Shown one piece after another: positions 10,985 to 23,455 of a stretch of DNA of 64,000 bases; the stretch's first letter is position 1, and the number at the start of each line of letters is the position of its first letter. The position numbers were made by a program, and so were the translations under genes. Origin of the DNA: Exserohilum rostratum (taxonomy: Eukaryota > Ascomycota > Dothideomycetes > Pleosporales > Pleosporaceae). The stretch covers positions 930,001-994,000 of the forward strand of contig CP111156.1 in the NCBI GenBank assembly GCA_026367775.1, given 5' to 3'. Under the pieces are notes generated by a model, which saw nothing but the letters and a program-made list of their open reading frames with translations, made no database searches and was not told the DNA's origin.

Positions 10985-12418
10985 GACGGGGCGAGGCTGG
11001 GCATGTGTGCCTGAGGGTGTATAACGACTTTATGACGAAGCGCGAAACAGATAATAGGCATTGCGGGGGGTGGGCTTCTTTGGCGTGCTCCTGGGTAGCA
11101 TGTGCTGCAAATCAAAAGCAAAGGGTTTTTATTTCTTCAAACATGAACGTGACCATGTCGTTGTTGTGTGTGCCGAGGGCGCGAGCGCAAGAGCAGTGAT
11201 GACGGCGCCCGTGTGTTTTCTTTGGCGTTGCAGCTGGCTTGAAGTCAGTCTGCGACGCCCTCGCGGCCCCTCTTTAAGAACAGCAGAGAATGCGGGGAGA
11301 AGGGAGAAGGGGCGACGGGCAACTACCCACCCCCACCATATCGACCCGCCACGCCTGGGCCACCTCCCCACGTGGCAGAGGCCGCTTGTACAGTATGGCG
11401 ACAGTGAGGCTCAACTCCAACGTCGCTCCGACTATCGCAGCCTCGCGTCTTCTTTTCCGGCCTCGAGACGACCCAGACAGCGCCACCTTCCTCTCTTGAT
11501 GTTGCCAATTCTCTTGCTTCGCTTAGCACCTCAGCATCACATCACCCTCCCCGCACCCTCGGCCTCTGCTCCGCGATAACGCTCGACCTACCCGGCCGCG
11601 CGACCAACGTCTGGGCGCCGCCATGCGCATGTCCTAGTGTCCTTCATGTACTGTACGTGTGTCTATTTGTGGCTTTCACCAACCGTCATGTCGTTGATTG
11701 GCCGTACCCCGCCTCGCTCGTCTGACAGGTGGTGAATGTGACAGCCGCCAACCACTCAGGCACTGCATCGCTGCTTACTACCATATTACCGCTTGCACGC
11801 AGCGTGGAGCGATGGAGCGACTGAGCGACTGACTGCATGGAATCGTCACCGAAGTACTCAACAGTTCCATGTGGAGTGTTTCCCCAGCAAGCTCGGTATC
11901 TTCGTCCGAAAAAACAAGCACCGAGCCAACTTCGCCGCACGATGACCTCTGAATGCCAACAGCCGAGACGTCTGGGCATCGTGGCAGGATAGCTAGCAGC
12001 CATCTGATTCACAGCGGAATCCGGGAATCGGCGACGGACTTTCTTGGGTCCGCCAGCCAAGCTTCTTATCATTGGGTTAATGGGCATGCGAGTAGGGCCC
12101 GCCCCCAGTGTACGTCTTGGCCGCTAGCCGTTGCGAGCAAACTTGTGGCCTCATTCGCGTTCGAAACCATCACCTGACTGTTACAATCGGGCGTGCTAAT
12201 GCAACGTGTACTGCAAACCCGTCATGTCTATCAGAGAATGAGGCGCTGGGGATGAGCGCTTCCAAGACATCTCCACGCTTGGAAGACCCACGTCGTAGTC
12301 TCTTAGCGTGGATAACCCCGCCTAAGCTTGCTGGACAAGCCGCCTATAACTAGTCCCCCTCCAGAGCCTCTTGTTGCTCTCTACCACCAACACGACCAGT
12401 GTTACCACATATACTTGA
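10985..12418. other. Intergenic region, promoter of ENA ATPase
   Basis: About 1.4 kb. Several overlapping short frames but none convincing. PacC-type hexamers GCCAAG at 12056-12061 and its inverse CTTGGC at 12116-12121 lie 300-360 bp upstream of the ATPase; a TATAA-like CCTATAAC lies near 12342-12349. Confidence 0.4.
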
Positions 12419-15400
12419 ATGGGTGAAACTGTGCTGCCTTCCGTCGAGGAGACTTCTCCTAACGTCGATGAACCCCCTATATGTGGTTTAAAAGAGCCGC
12501 ATACATCAACCAAAAGGCAACATCAGCCACCACCCACCGATGGCGACACTGCGCCAGTCCTCTACGCTCCGCACACCCTCTCCTCTGAAGAAGTAGCAGA
12601 GCAACTGGGAGTCGATATCAAGTGAGACAGACTCCCGCGATTCTCTGCAGTGCCTTTACTGACCATTGCAGCCATGGACTCTCTCACGCTGAAGCGGAAT
12701 CTCGCCTCCAGCTCCATGGCCCTAACAAGGTTAAGGGAGCTGAAGGGCTTTCCATGTGGAAAATTCTGCTAAGGCAAATCTCAAACAGTCTTACGTTTGT
12801 TCTCATCATTGTCATGGCCATAAGCTTTGGCATCGACGATTACATCGAAGGCGCCGTCATCACTGCAGTCATCCTCCTGAACATCGTCGTCGGTTTCTGG
12901 CAGGACTACCGAGCTGAGAAGACGATTGAATCTCTCAAAAAGCTCACTGCACCAGAGGCTACTGTGACCCGTAATGGCACTGCCGACCTCAAAGTCAAGG
13001 CAGTCGACCTTGTGCCTGGTGACCTTGTCCAACTTTCTGTTGGTAGCATCGTCCCCGCCGATATCCGCCTCATCAACGGTGTTAACGCATACACCAACGA
13101 AGCATTCCTTACTGGAGAATCCGCGCCTGTCGAGAAGACGCCCCTCAAGGTCTTTGACGACTATGATCTCGCGACTGGTGACCGAACCAACCTTGCCTTC
13201 TCTGGAAGTGAAGTGACCTCTGGACGCTGCCACGGTATCGTAGTTGCTACTGGTATGAACACTGAAGTCGGAAAGATTGCAACCATGCTTCGCCAGAAGA
13301 AGGATGCTGCCCCTGAATCTTCAAGCATCTTTGTCCGCATCTGGAAGCGATTCACAAACGGAGGCAAGACTATCCTAGGTCTTGTCGGAACCCCACTCCA
13401 GATCACACTGAGCAAGTTTGCTCTTCTCCTGTTCGGCCTTGCCATCATCCTTGCTGTCATCGTCTTCTCTGCAAGCAAGTGGAAGATTGGTGGTGAGGTC
13501 CTCATCTACGGTATCTGTGTCGCAGTCGCTGTCATCCCAGAATCGCTGATTGCAGTCCTTACCATTACCATTGCGGTGGGTGGTAAGGCCATGGCAAAGG
13601 CTAACGTCATCACTCGAGTTCAGTCGGCTATTGAAGCTGTCGGAGGTGTCACCAACATTTGCTCCGACAAGACTGGTACTCTTACACAGGGTCGCATGGT
13701 TAGCAAGATGGCTCTTGTGCGCGGTGCTGGTACATTTGCTGTTGATGGGATTACTGACCCACACAACCCAACCAGCGGTAGCGTTACTCTAAACAACCAG
13801 AACCTCAACCTGGACCAGTTTAGGCCCGACCCTGTCGTCACTCGCTTCTTGCACACCATCTCTCTGTGCAACAACTCAAAGGTCATACCGCCATCGGAGA
13901 TCCGTATCGAGTCTTCAAGCGACAAGAAGAGCGGAGCCTACTACAACGCCACTAGCGGAGACGATCGCGATACTGATGCCTCTACCATCGACACCATCTC
14001 CCGCCCACCTACTGCCATTATGCAGGGTGGTGTGTCGGAAGGAAACTGGGCAGCGCACGGTGAGCCAACTGAAGTCGCTCTACACATCCTCGCTTCTCGT
14101 TTCAACATGGGCAAAGAACAGATCCTGGCTACCTCCAACATTCATCTCGCTACCGAGTTCTCTTTCGACTCCAAGGTCAAGAAGATGAGTGTAATCTACA
14201 AGGACAACAACACTGGTCACATGGACGTTTACACCAAGGGTGCAACTGAATTCATGATGCCTGCGCTTGCTGTTACCGACCAAGAAAAGGCCGAAATCCT
14301 TGAGGCAGCCGAGAACATGGCTAACCAGGGTCTGCGTGTTCTCTGCATTGCTCACAAGTCGCTACAGCCTGGTACTGATGTCTCTGAACGTGAGGTTGTC
14401 GAAGCCAACCTCACCTACCTCGGTCTTGTCGCCATCTACGACCCGCCCCGCTTGGAAACTAAGGGTGCTGTTCGCGAATGCAAGATTGCTGGTATCACTG
14501 TCCACATGCTCACGGGTGACCACCCTGGTACCGCGAGGGCCATCGCCAAGGATGTCGACATTATCGACGACCACACGCCCGCCTCTGCCGTCATGGTCGC
14601 CAAGGACTTTGACAAGATGACTGACGATGAGGTGGATGCCATGGAAACTCTTCCCCTCGTTATCGCCAGATGTAGCCCAACGACCAAGGTCAAGATGGTT
14701 CAGGCCCTTCACCGCAGGGGCCGCTTCTGTGTCATGACTGGTGACGGTGTCAACGACTCGCCGGCACTCAAGCAAGCCAACGTTGGCATGGCCATGGGTA
14801 CCGGTTCTGACGTCGCCAAGGATGCTGCTGAGATGGTTCTTACTGACGACAACTTTGCCTCCATTGTCAAGGCTGTCGAAGAAGGTCGACGCCTATTCGA
14901 CAACATTCAGAAGGTATGCGATTATTGCTATCCCCCAAACATGACTCCCTGCTAATGCACTTCAGTTCCTCATGCATCTCCTCATCTCCAACATCGCGCA
15001 AGTCATCCTCCTCCTCATTGGTCTCTCGTTCAAGGACCAAGACAACCACTCTGTCTTCCCCCTCTCCCCCATTGAGATTCTCTGGGTCAACCTCATCACC
15101 TCGTCCTTCCTCGCCATCGGTCTCGGTCTCGAAGAGTCTCAGGAAGACAGCATGTTCCGCCCACCACACGACAACAAGAAGGGTGTCTTCAGCGCAGAGC
15201 TCATCACCGACAAGTTCATCTACGGCTTCTTCATGGGTGCCCTGTGTCTCTTCTCCTTCGCCATCGTCGCCTATGTCGGTCCCGGCGGCGGCAACCTTGG
15301 TTCTGGCTGTAACGAAGGCTACAACGACACCTGTGATGTGGTATTCCGGGCGCGCGCAACCACCTATGCGACAATCACTTTGCTTCTGCTCATCACCGCA

Positions 15401-15781
15401 TGGGAAGTCAAGCACTTTTCCCGCTCCCTCTTCAACATGTACCCCAACTCGTCGCACGGCGCACCAAAGGGTCTCTCAATCATCCCTACCCTCTGGCGCA
15501 ACCGCTTCCTCTTCTTCGCCGTCATCGCCGGCCTGCTCGTCATGTTCCCCATTGTCTACATCCCTATCATCAACAAGAAGGTGTTCAAGCACGGCGCTAT
15601 CACCTGGGAGTGGGGTGTGGCCTTTGGCTGTGTCGTCATCTACGTTGCGGCTATTGAGTCGTGGAAGGCGATCAAGCGCAGCATGGGCATCTGGTCTGGT
15701 GCGCATCGCGTGATTAGTCGCGAGGACGCCGAGGCCAGGGCTGGTCTCAACGGTGCGGCTCCTGTTACCAGGGAGAAGTGA
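12419..15781 (+). CDS. ENA: ENA-type (P-IID) sodium/potassium efflux ATPase
   Basis: Three exons: 12419-12621, 12672-14913 and 14966-15781, 1086 residues. Introns of 50 and 52 nt restore VDINHGLSHAEAESRL and FDNIQKFLMHLLISN exactly. The protein has an N-terminal cation-ATPase domain, actuator loop with TGES, PES-containing helix 4 (VIPESLIAVLTITIAVG), phosphorylation site DKTGT with Asp400, hinge LTGDHPGTARAI, GDGVNDSPAL and a C-terminal group of membrane helices. ENA pumps expel Na+ or K+ from the cytosol across the plasma membrane and are needed under salt or alkaline stress; fungal ENA genes are classically under PacC, calcineurin and HOG control. The N-terminal 65 residues are Pro/Thr-rich and variable. 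Subtype within P-IID is from overall resemblance. Confidence 0.93.
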
Positions 15782-16484
15782 AAAAGTTAAGTGGTGGATG
15801 TTGGATTAAATTGTAAATCTTTTTCCTTGTCTTCTTGATGTTGTATTGGAATGATGAGGGGAGGATATGATGATCTTTCCTTGGATTGACCCTTGGTCTT
15901 TCACTTTATCGGTGCCTGCTAGGTACCGCGTAACGAATCCTGGTGGTATGATTGATGGATATGCTTAGTGTGTGAAATCAAACTTGAGTCATTCTTTGGC
16001 TCCCACCTACTTCTAAAACCTTTTCATTATGCATGTGCATCTTCTGATGTGACTCTCGGATGTTGTTTAACTCAGCCCATGTTCAACATCAACATTACAT
16101 GTGTAGCGGTAAGATTTCCATGTTGAAAGACCATAATCGTCCAGGGACATATCTAAGGTATTGATATGCAAATTTGGCATTTCTGCATGCGATGTCCAAC
16201 TTCGTAGAGTGCATTCAAGAAGGAATCCAAATGACTGGCTGCTCAACCAAAAACGTCCGTAGTTCCTATGTAGCCCACACCACCATGTAGACACTTGAAC
16301 GGAAGTGATAAAAACATAAAAAAATAATAATCAAGAATGAATAAAAAGGATGCTATATTCATAAGACCGCTCATTGTCATACTCAACTCTGACACTATGC
16401 AAACCCCGCTACTTCCCTTCTCCATCTGCTCCTACTCATACATGCCAACTCCCCAGTTAACCATTCAAACTCAGAATGCAAACA
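15782..16484. other. Convergent 3' intergenic region
   Basis: About 700 bp between the 3' ends of the ATPase (+) and chromodomain gene (-), AT-rich with A runs near 16317. No gene seen. Confidence 0.5.
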
Positions 16485-19400
16485 CTACCCATTCCTCAAA
16501 TTCGCCAATCTGCCTCCAACTAGACTTGGACTCCCAGCCCTCGATCTTATCTTCGGCTGAGGCGTCGCACTCGTACCTCTCGTCCCCACTCCTTGTCTGC
16601 CCAAACTCTTCAACCTCGTGACCTCCTCATCCTTATTCTGCAGCGCCTTCTTCACGATGTTCAGTTCTGCTTTGAGCGTACGAATGTGTTTCTCTTGGAG
16701 TTCATAGTTGCGGTCTAGATGGAGGCCCTTGAGTTTAGATGCCTGGTCTGATGCAGCCTGTGTTAGTTTTAAGCCCTGGGCTTCTAGCTCGGCGATGCGC
16801 GCATTGGAGGTTGCGGCAATGTTTTGGGCATCTTGGTAGGCGTTGCGGGTGTATTCGAGGAGGTCGTCGGAAGTAGCTGCGCCTTTGACAGCTTTGTCTT
16901 TTTCTTGCTGGGCGGCGGCGAGTTCGGTGCGGAGTTTGGTGATTTCGACAATTTGAGCGTCAGCGGAGAGGAGGTGTGTTGCGCGTTGTTCTGCGAGCTG
17001 CTTTTCTAGTTCGCGGACTTCAGCAGTGCGGGCTTGGAGGCGTTCGGTGAGAATGGTGTTGGTTTTTGTGAGGGTTTCGAGCTTGATTTCTGCAGCCTTT
17101 TGCTTTTGGGATAGGACGCGGTATTCGTTCATGAGATTTTCATGTACTGTTTGTTGCTTGTCCCACATCTCTTCGTGTTCACGGAAGCGTTTCTCTTCTG
17201 CTTTGCGTGCCGCGCGCTCAGCATAATACATTTCTTCCATGCGAGTGAGCTGTTTCCGCAGGTCAGATTCGACTGCTGAAGTGCCAGGCATGGAATCGCT
17301 GATGCGAGTGACTTCATTGTTCTGGTTCACGGTAGAGCTCTGAACTGCCTGTGGCTGGGGCGTGTAGCGCATACGCTTCGCTGGATCAAGCTCTTCTTGA
17401 ACCTAACTACATGTTAGTATGCTTATGATAGCCTTTGATGGTACTACTTACCAAAGGTCGCTTGGCGCGCTCAGGTCTTGGAGAATTCGCCAAAGGCTGT
17501 GACATTTGCGTCTGGTACTCGATGACATCCTTGATACTACCAATGGATGGTATCGGCCATTCGTAATCCTCATCCTCTGCCGAATTTTGTAGCCATTCAC
17601 ATATCAAGGCTGCACAAGCAGTGTCTCGTGGAGTGTCTTCGAAAATAGGCCTGCCAATGTCTGCCCGCATGTGTGCTAAGCTTGCCAGGATAGTATGCAT
17701 ACGCTCTACTGGGTCCAGATTCGGTGAGACGTAACGCTCAATGTGCCCCACTGTCCTAGGAATGACAAGGTGGATTATCGGGACATACTCGCGTTCTGTA
17801 GATTGAGCCCAAAGCTTTTTGCGAATCTCTGTTGCATCTTGAACACCGTCAAGGCAGATGATGAGATCCGAAAAGCGCATTATAGGGCTGCCATTCTGCG
17901 GAATAATGCTAACGTTCATTTTCCCTGTAGCTTCTTCCAACGATCCTTGGACGCCTCTCGTCGGCATGTCGAAGTGGACTTTGTTGGCCCTACAAAACGT
18001 TTCGAGAATCTTGAACAATGCCTCGTCCGCTTTTTCAGTGGTGATTACAACGTGCGTGTCGGTATCCCGTAGAAAGTTGAAGAGTTCGTGTAGAAACCTG
18101 AACTTTGTGGAGTTTTCCATACCAAACTGAGCAGCGTGTTCAGTTTGTGTCGATGACATTTCGTTATTCGAGAAACTTGTGCCGGCTTCAGCAAAGACCA
18201 AGTCAATGTGTGTTTCTACTGCGCGAAGATAGGACAAGACTTCTTCCACTTGTGAGACTGGTTCTACGCTGCTAGGATCATCGAGGAATTGATCCAAAAT
18301 TTCCTTCTTGGATGCAATGCACTGGGAATACATGTCGCTCTGCCGTCCTTGGATGTACAGAGGTACGATGAACTCTGCCCAGGCAAGCTGCAAATCATCA
18401 TTGAGGAGACTTTCATTATCTTCGTTATTGTCTTCATCGTCTGCATCGCTCACATCCATCTGGTCAGAGCCAGCAGACGGGGGTACATCGGGCGCTGCCG
18501 ACTGAGTTGGCGCTGCAACTTCGGCTTCAGCAGGTTCGGAAGGAGCGTCAGATGGCGACACTTTAGTATCATCTGGAGGAGGTGTCGTCTGAGGTACAGT
18601 AGGAGCATATGCAACAGTCCTGAGCGAGGTCGGCACTTGTACGGCCGGCGAGCGGTCTGGCACAACCGAGGGAGATCGCGTGCCTTCTTGCTCAGCCGTT
18701 CTCAACAGCCTGTTTGCCTGAGAAGCTGTGCTGCCTTCTGGCGCCGAGGAAGATGGTGTGGTAGATCCTCTGTTGTTGCGCCTTTTTGGGATGTAAGGAT
18801 TCTCGGCTTTTTGCTTGGCCAATGCCTCTTCCATCTGCCGTTTGATGAGTTCGGCAGTGCTTTCGTTCGACATGATGAATGGAGACGATGAAAAAAGAGG
18901 TGAACGAGGTCGCAGGGGAGGTTTTGATGCCTGTGTTATGAGGGATTGGCTTGGTGGGTAAGGAAGTGGGGATGAACTATGATTTGAGGACCCGGACGAC
19001 CGCTCTGGCGTCTCTTGCGAAGAGTCGTGGCGCGACTCTGAATTTTGTCTCTTTTTACTGTATTCCTTCTCTATAGTAGACCTTATGCTACGAGGCGACT
19101 CCTCCTGTGTACTTAGGACAGCTTCCAGAGATACGATCTGCGCGTTCTGCTCGCGTACTTCTGGGGAGCAAGATCGTTCCTGAGGCAAGGGGTTGAGAAG
19201 ATTTGATATCGCTAGGCTTTTTGACAAACCGTGTTCTTGAGCTTTACTTTGCACAGGTAACGATGTCGATTGGCGTTGCGGGTCGTATGCCGAATGCGAC
19301 ACGGCCTTGCTTTGAGTTGCCGGCCCAGTAAGCGCTTGCTCGGCTTGTGTTGTTAGTGCCGCGCTAGTGTCTGCAGAATGCTGCGAACTGCCGTTGCGAT

Positions 19401-20838
19401 CTTCTTGCGCAAATGCTGGTCTTGATGACGGTGCCTGTTGCTGGAAATCACGAATGTGATGTTGAGAGTGGAAAAGGAACTGTTTGTCTTCGGAGATCGA
19501 ATGCTCGGCTAGACTTGGTTGGCTATCGCGAACGCCGGCTTCCTGGGGTGGATGCGCTTCCTCGCCAAAGATACCAGCAACAACCTGTGGAACGTCACGA
19601 TCCGCGTCGCGTACGTCAGCCGTAAGAATCTGACTGTCACCGAGAATTGTAGACGGCTTCCCTGGTGAAATCGGAATTTCTTCGATATCGACAAATACCA
19701 ATGGATTGGTCTGAGCAGTCTCCGCTGTTTGAGTTGGGAGAACTTGTTCTTGATCTTGCTCCACCCGCTCGCTCCCAGTTGACGTATTTGAATCTGTACA
19801 AGGCGAGATATCTGTATGAGGCTCCGACTCGGCTATCGCTTCGACGTGGTCTTCGATTGTCGTGTCCTCAGGGTGTGATAGATTTGGCGCAAGTTCAAAC
19901 GCACCCAGATCACCTTGATGTTGACTCTCCGTATCTGCAACAGTTGTGTCTGGTATGGTCTCAGGAATTGATCTCGCGGGCGAAACAACGTCCGACGCTA
20001 CTCCTTGTACAATCTCACCAAGACACGAGTCGTCCACAAGTTCCTCCTCCTCTGTCAATGTACTTGAGCCGGTACTCTGCTGGATCGTATCTTCCGTCTG
20101 CTGCGTAATAGGTATGAAAGTCGCTTCGCCCGTGGAACTTTGCGAATCGGGGACAATACCGGACGAGTAGGGTCGTGGTCTCGCAGCAAAAAGTTGCGAG
20201 CTGTCAAGATTAGAGTCCTGGCTGTATACCTGTGCAGAAGCGATCGGCGCAGAAGTAGCCTGTGAAGACAACAATTGAGAAAAGGCCTCAAACTCCTCCC
20301 GCTCAAGACTGGAACCACGTCGGCGTATTTGTATGACAGGCGAGGGCCGCACAGGGGGCGCGCGATCGGCAACAGGCGTAGTTGCAGTGCTAGACTGATG
20401 CTCGGGGCCAGCTTCGTCGTGCGCAGGTTCCGGGGGTGTCACAGTGGAGGAAGACCGGGTATCCGACTCAGGGCTGCTTTCAATGACCCGCAAGTTGCGA
20501 ATGCGCCTCGCAGCCTCTACTTCCTGTCGCTGCTCTTCGCGCTCCTTGCGCTCTTGTTCTAGTCTGTGCGCCTTCTCTGCCTCCCACGCTGTGACCAGCA
20601 ACTCGTTGGCGTTGCCCTCTGGCTCCCAGGTGCTTGGCCACTTCTTCCCAGTGTTTGGATCAATGCCTTTCCATTTAATGTGGTATTTCTTGACGCCGCG
20701 CACCACCGCTTCGGCAAGAATGCGCTCGGCCGCCCAGAGGGTATCGTCAATGGGCTCGCTCCCGCTGGAATCGCGATATTTGGGTCGCTTGTTCGGCTTT
20801 GGTCTCGTCGAATTTCGTTTCCTTTTGTGTTGTGCCAT
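16485..20838 (-). CDS. Chromodomain protein with Hda2/3-like region and coiled coil
   Basis: Two exons on the minus strand: 20838-17452 and 17402-16485, joined across a 49-nt intron with perfect TACTAAC branch site; 1434 residues. A chromodomain lies at about 33-90 with the hallmark YHIKWKG and STWEP blocks, so methyl-lysine histone binding is likely. A long disordered Ser/Gln/Pro region follows (about 95-790). Residues about 800-1110 (LQLAWAEFIVPLYIQGRQSDMY, then a helicase-like fold with IICLDGVQ) resemble the Hda2/Hda3 subunits of class II histone deacetylase complexes, and exon 2 is a continuous coiled coil (about 1150-1395), also as in Hda3. Chromodomain plus Hda partner recalls the Neurospora HCHC and S. 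pombe SHREC silencing complexes; equivalence to Neurospora CDP-2 is my inference. The ATG at 20838 is used; the frame above it has only a TTG. Confidence 0.72.
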
Positions 20839-21357
20839 TACGCGCAACTTCGGCTATTGTTTGAGTTGAAGTGGGCTGTAGCCATTGTGAGTGAGAAGGC
20901 GCCTGCAGAAGAGTAGGTGAGGACGTTGTTCGAGTGTGGTCAAGTTGATGGGCGCGGGACCCTCGGGGCGCTGACCCTGGCGCGACCCACGCAGACGCGT
21001 GCACGCGTGACTGCTTTTACCACATGTGAAGATGCTGCGCGCTCACTTACTGATGTCAATCCACATTGCAACTGTAAAATCGGTTACCGCTTCCCCACGG
21101 AGCCCTTGCAGGAGATTTGGTGATGTGGAGCAGTCGAGATTACATCACTAGCATTGTAACAACCAAACTGTAATGGGCCGATTACCGTGTCCCTGATTCA
21201 ACTACCCAAATCGCCAAATCACCCGAGGCACAAGACGTTATAGGTCAGATTGTTGTCCTGCAAAGCTTGCATGATTCGCCAAAAGCAATCCGACTCTAAT
21301 CCAAAGGCAAGAAAACAAAGCATGAAAACAATCCATCCTAAGAATTCCAGTTTGGCT
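20839..21357. other. Intergenic region between two minus-strand genes
   Basis: About 520 bp, the promoter of the chromodomain gene and 3' region of the CID/RS gene. No further feature. Confidence 0.5.
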
Positions 21358-23264
21358 TCAGTAACGCCCGCCATGTCCGCCCCTCCAGTTACCCCTATTC
21401 CCATTGTAGCCCCCCCGCTGAGCGCCACCATAACCGCGCCCGCCTTGGTAGCCACCCTGGTTCTGATTATACATTCCGCTGTTTTTGCTGCCATACTGAT
21501 TACTGTTCTGCGGACCGCTTGGCGGTACATTCATGTTTGGAGGTGGCGGAGGCCACGGGCCGGTGTAGTTGGGAGGTGGAGGTGGCGGCACGAAGCCACC
21601 CGCTCCTTGGAATTGTGGCGGCGGAGGCGGTGGTACACCAAAGGGAGGCATGGGCATGGGAAACTGTCCTTGAAATTGGCCTGGCTGTGGTGGAAATGGA
21701 GGCGCATTGAACGGTGGTTGAGGGGGTTGAGAGTATGATTGCCCGTAGTTTTGAGGTGGCATAGGCGGAGTCTGATACTGCTGGTTACTTGGACTACCCT
21801 GTGCACCTCTATTATGAGCGCCTGGTCCACCCCATTGTGATTCGCGTTGAGTTCTTTCTCGAGACTGACTAGAACCCTGACTGTCGTATCGTTGGCCGCG
21901 GTCGTCAGTCCCTCTTCGCCCTGGTCTAGGGGAACTTTTGCGACGGTCCTGCGTCATATCGCGTGATTTTGAACGCTGAGGTGACTGACGGCTATCATAC
22001 GAGGACTGTGAGCCACGGCGACTGTAGCTACGGCTGCGACTGCGACTGCGACTATATCGCCGGCGCCCTCGTCCATAGTCTGACTCCGATGAAAGTGACC
22101 GCCGATGGCGCCGCTCGCCACGACCCGTCGACCTGCCTGGCGCAAGGTCTGCATCATCCTCCATTCGCGCAATGTCTTCTCGCGCTATTTTGATATTTTC
22201 TGGCACGCCGTGCTTCTGCATGTCTTGACAGAACTTCATCGACCACCCATATCCGTTCGCTACCGTTGCTACCTCGCCAGTCTCCTTGTCTTGTTTTACC
22301 AGCTGACCCATGGGATCCAGGTGCAGCTTGTACTTTGCGGTCTCGCCCGTCGGGTTGTCGCCAGTCGGTAAATACTTGAGATCAATCTTCTCAAAGAAGT
22401 TGTCGAGCAGATTGCGAACATGCGGAGAAACTGGCTTCTTATCCAGCTTCTGTATCTTGATCTGCGAAGGGTCGATCGGGCGTTTCGGGTGCTTGATCAT
22501 CGGCTCAAGCATATACGAGGCGGGGAGATCGTACCATGGCGCTGTTCTGTCGCCGTGGTATTCGGGCAAAAGATAGTTGCGCTTTCGAATCGGTGTGCCA
22601 CCCTGTGCTATAAACAGCGCCTCGTCCGCCCTCTCTCTACATAGTTTCAGGGTGTCTGCGCTGACAAGCCGATTGACAGCCCAATAGTTGACAATGGCTT
22701 TCAGCTTTTTCTCGAGCTGCGAGCCCTTTTCAGTTATGCACGCGGCGGCTTGTTCGATCAGCTCAGCAACAAAGCTGCCACACTCATCGCAAAAGAGGCT
22801 CTGTTTCATAGTGCTACGACGATGATACTTGTCAGTATGAAGAACATCGTTGACAATCAGCAAGAGGTCCATCCGGTTGCGGACAGCCTTGTTTGCTACT
22901 ACTGGAGCGTTCAGGTCTACGACAATAGACTTGGAGACAGAGATAAGATAGTCTCCGAGAAGAGCGATGCGGGTCTTGGAGGGAGCTATGTGCTTCATGA
23001 TCCATTCTGTGCATTTCTACGGTAGGCGAATTAGTCTGCTCCCGGATCCATGAGGTCATTGGCTTCATAGTAGGATACCTGGACGTTCACGCGCGTGTTC
23101 TGCTGCAGAACAGCATCTATGCCGCTAAAGAGTTGCGAGCTGACTTCTACGGAGACAGGTGGCAGACGGTCCTCGTTGTCTGCCTTCTTCATGGCCTGCT
23201 TGAACTTTAGCTGTGCAATTGTCAAGACAGTTGTCGCGCGCTTGGCATCATCGTTGGGCGCCAT
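21358..23264 (-). CDS. CID-domain RS/RGG splicing-type protein, CHERP/SR140-like
   Basis: Exons 23264-23079 and 23016-21358 on the minus strand, 614 residues. The 62-nt intron (branch CTAAT, acceptor CGTAG) joins NVQ to KCTEWIMKHI. Residues about 1-140 form a CTD-interaction-like domain (RMDLLLIVNDVLH). A block near 190-240 (APWYDLPASYMLEPMIK, RPIDPSQIKI, then a helix ending in DNFFEKI) matches the conserved segment of human CHERP and SR140, which act with the U2 snRNP. Then follow an RS domain (RRYSRSRSRSRSYSRR, about 360-395), long Pro/Gln-rich stretches and an RGG tail. Predicted role: linking RNA polymerase II or U2 snRNP to splicing in the nucleus. ATG 23264 is the first after the leader; it lies 191 bp from the divergent YIH1 gene. 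Confidence 0.8.
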
Positions 23265-23455
23265 AGCGGGCGACGCGAGGTAGCAATGCGACAGAGAGGT
23301 TCGATAGGTTGCGGGTGCCGAGGAGGAGAAAGGGAGTCGAAACGCGACGGTCAAGTTTCCACGCCCACACAGCCCGCGAAGCGCAATGGGCGCTAAGCTG
23401 CTAGCGCGCCTGCCGCTCTTGTCCCACCACCATTTCCGTCACGGCAACCACAACC

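Noticed and set aside
17743..20916. Several plus-strand open frames of 60-200 codons antisense to the chromodomain gene
   Set aside because: They are shadows of a low-complexity coding strand.
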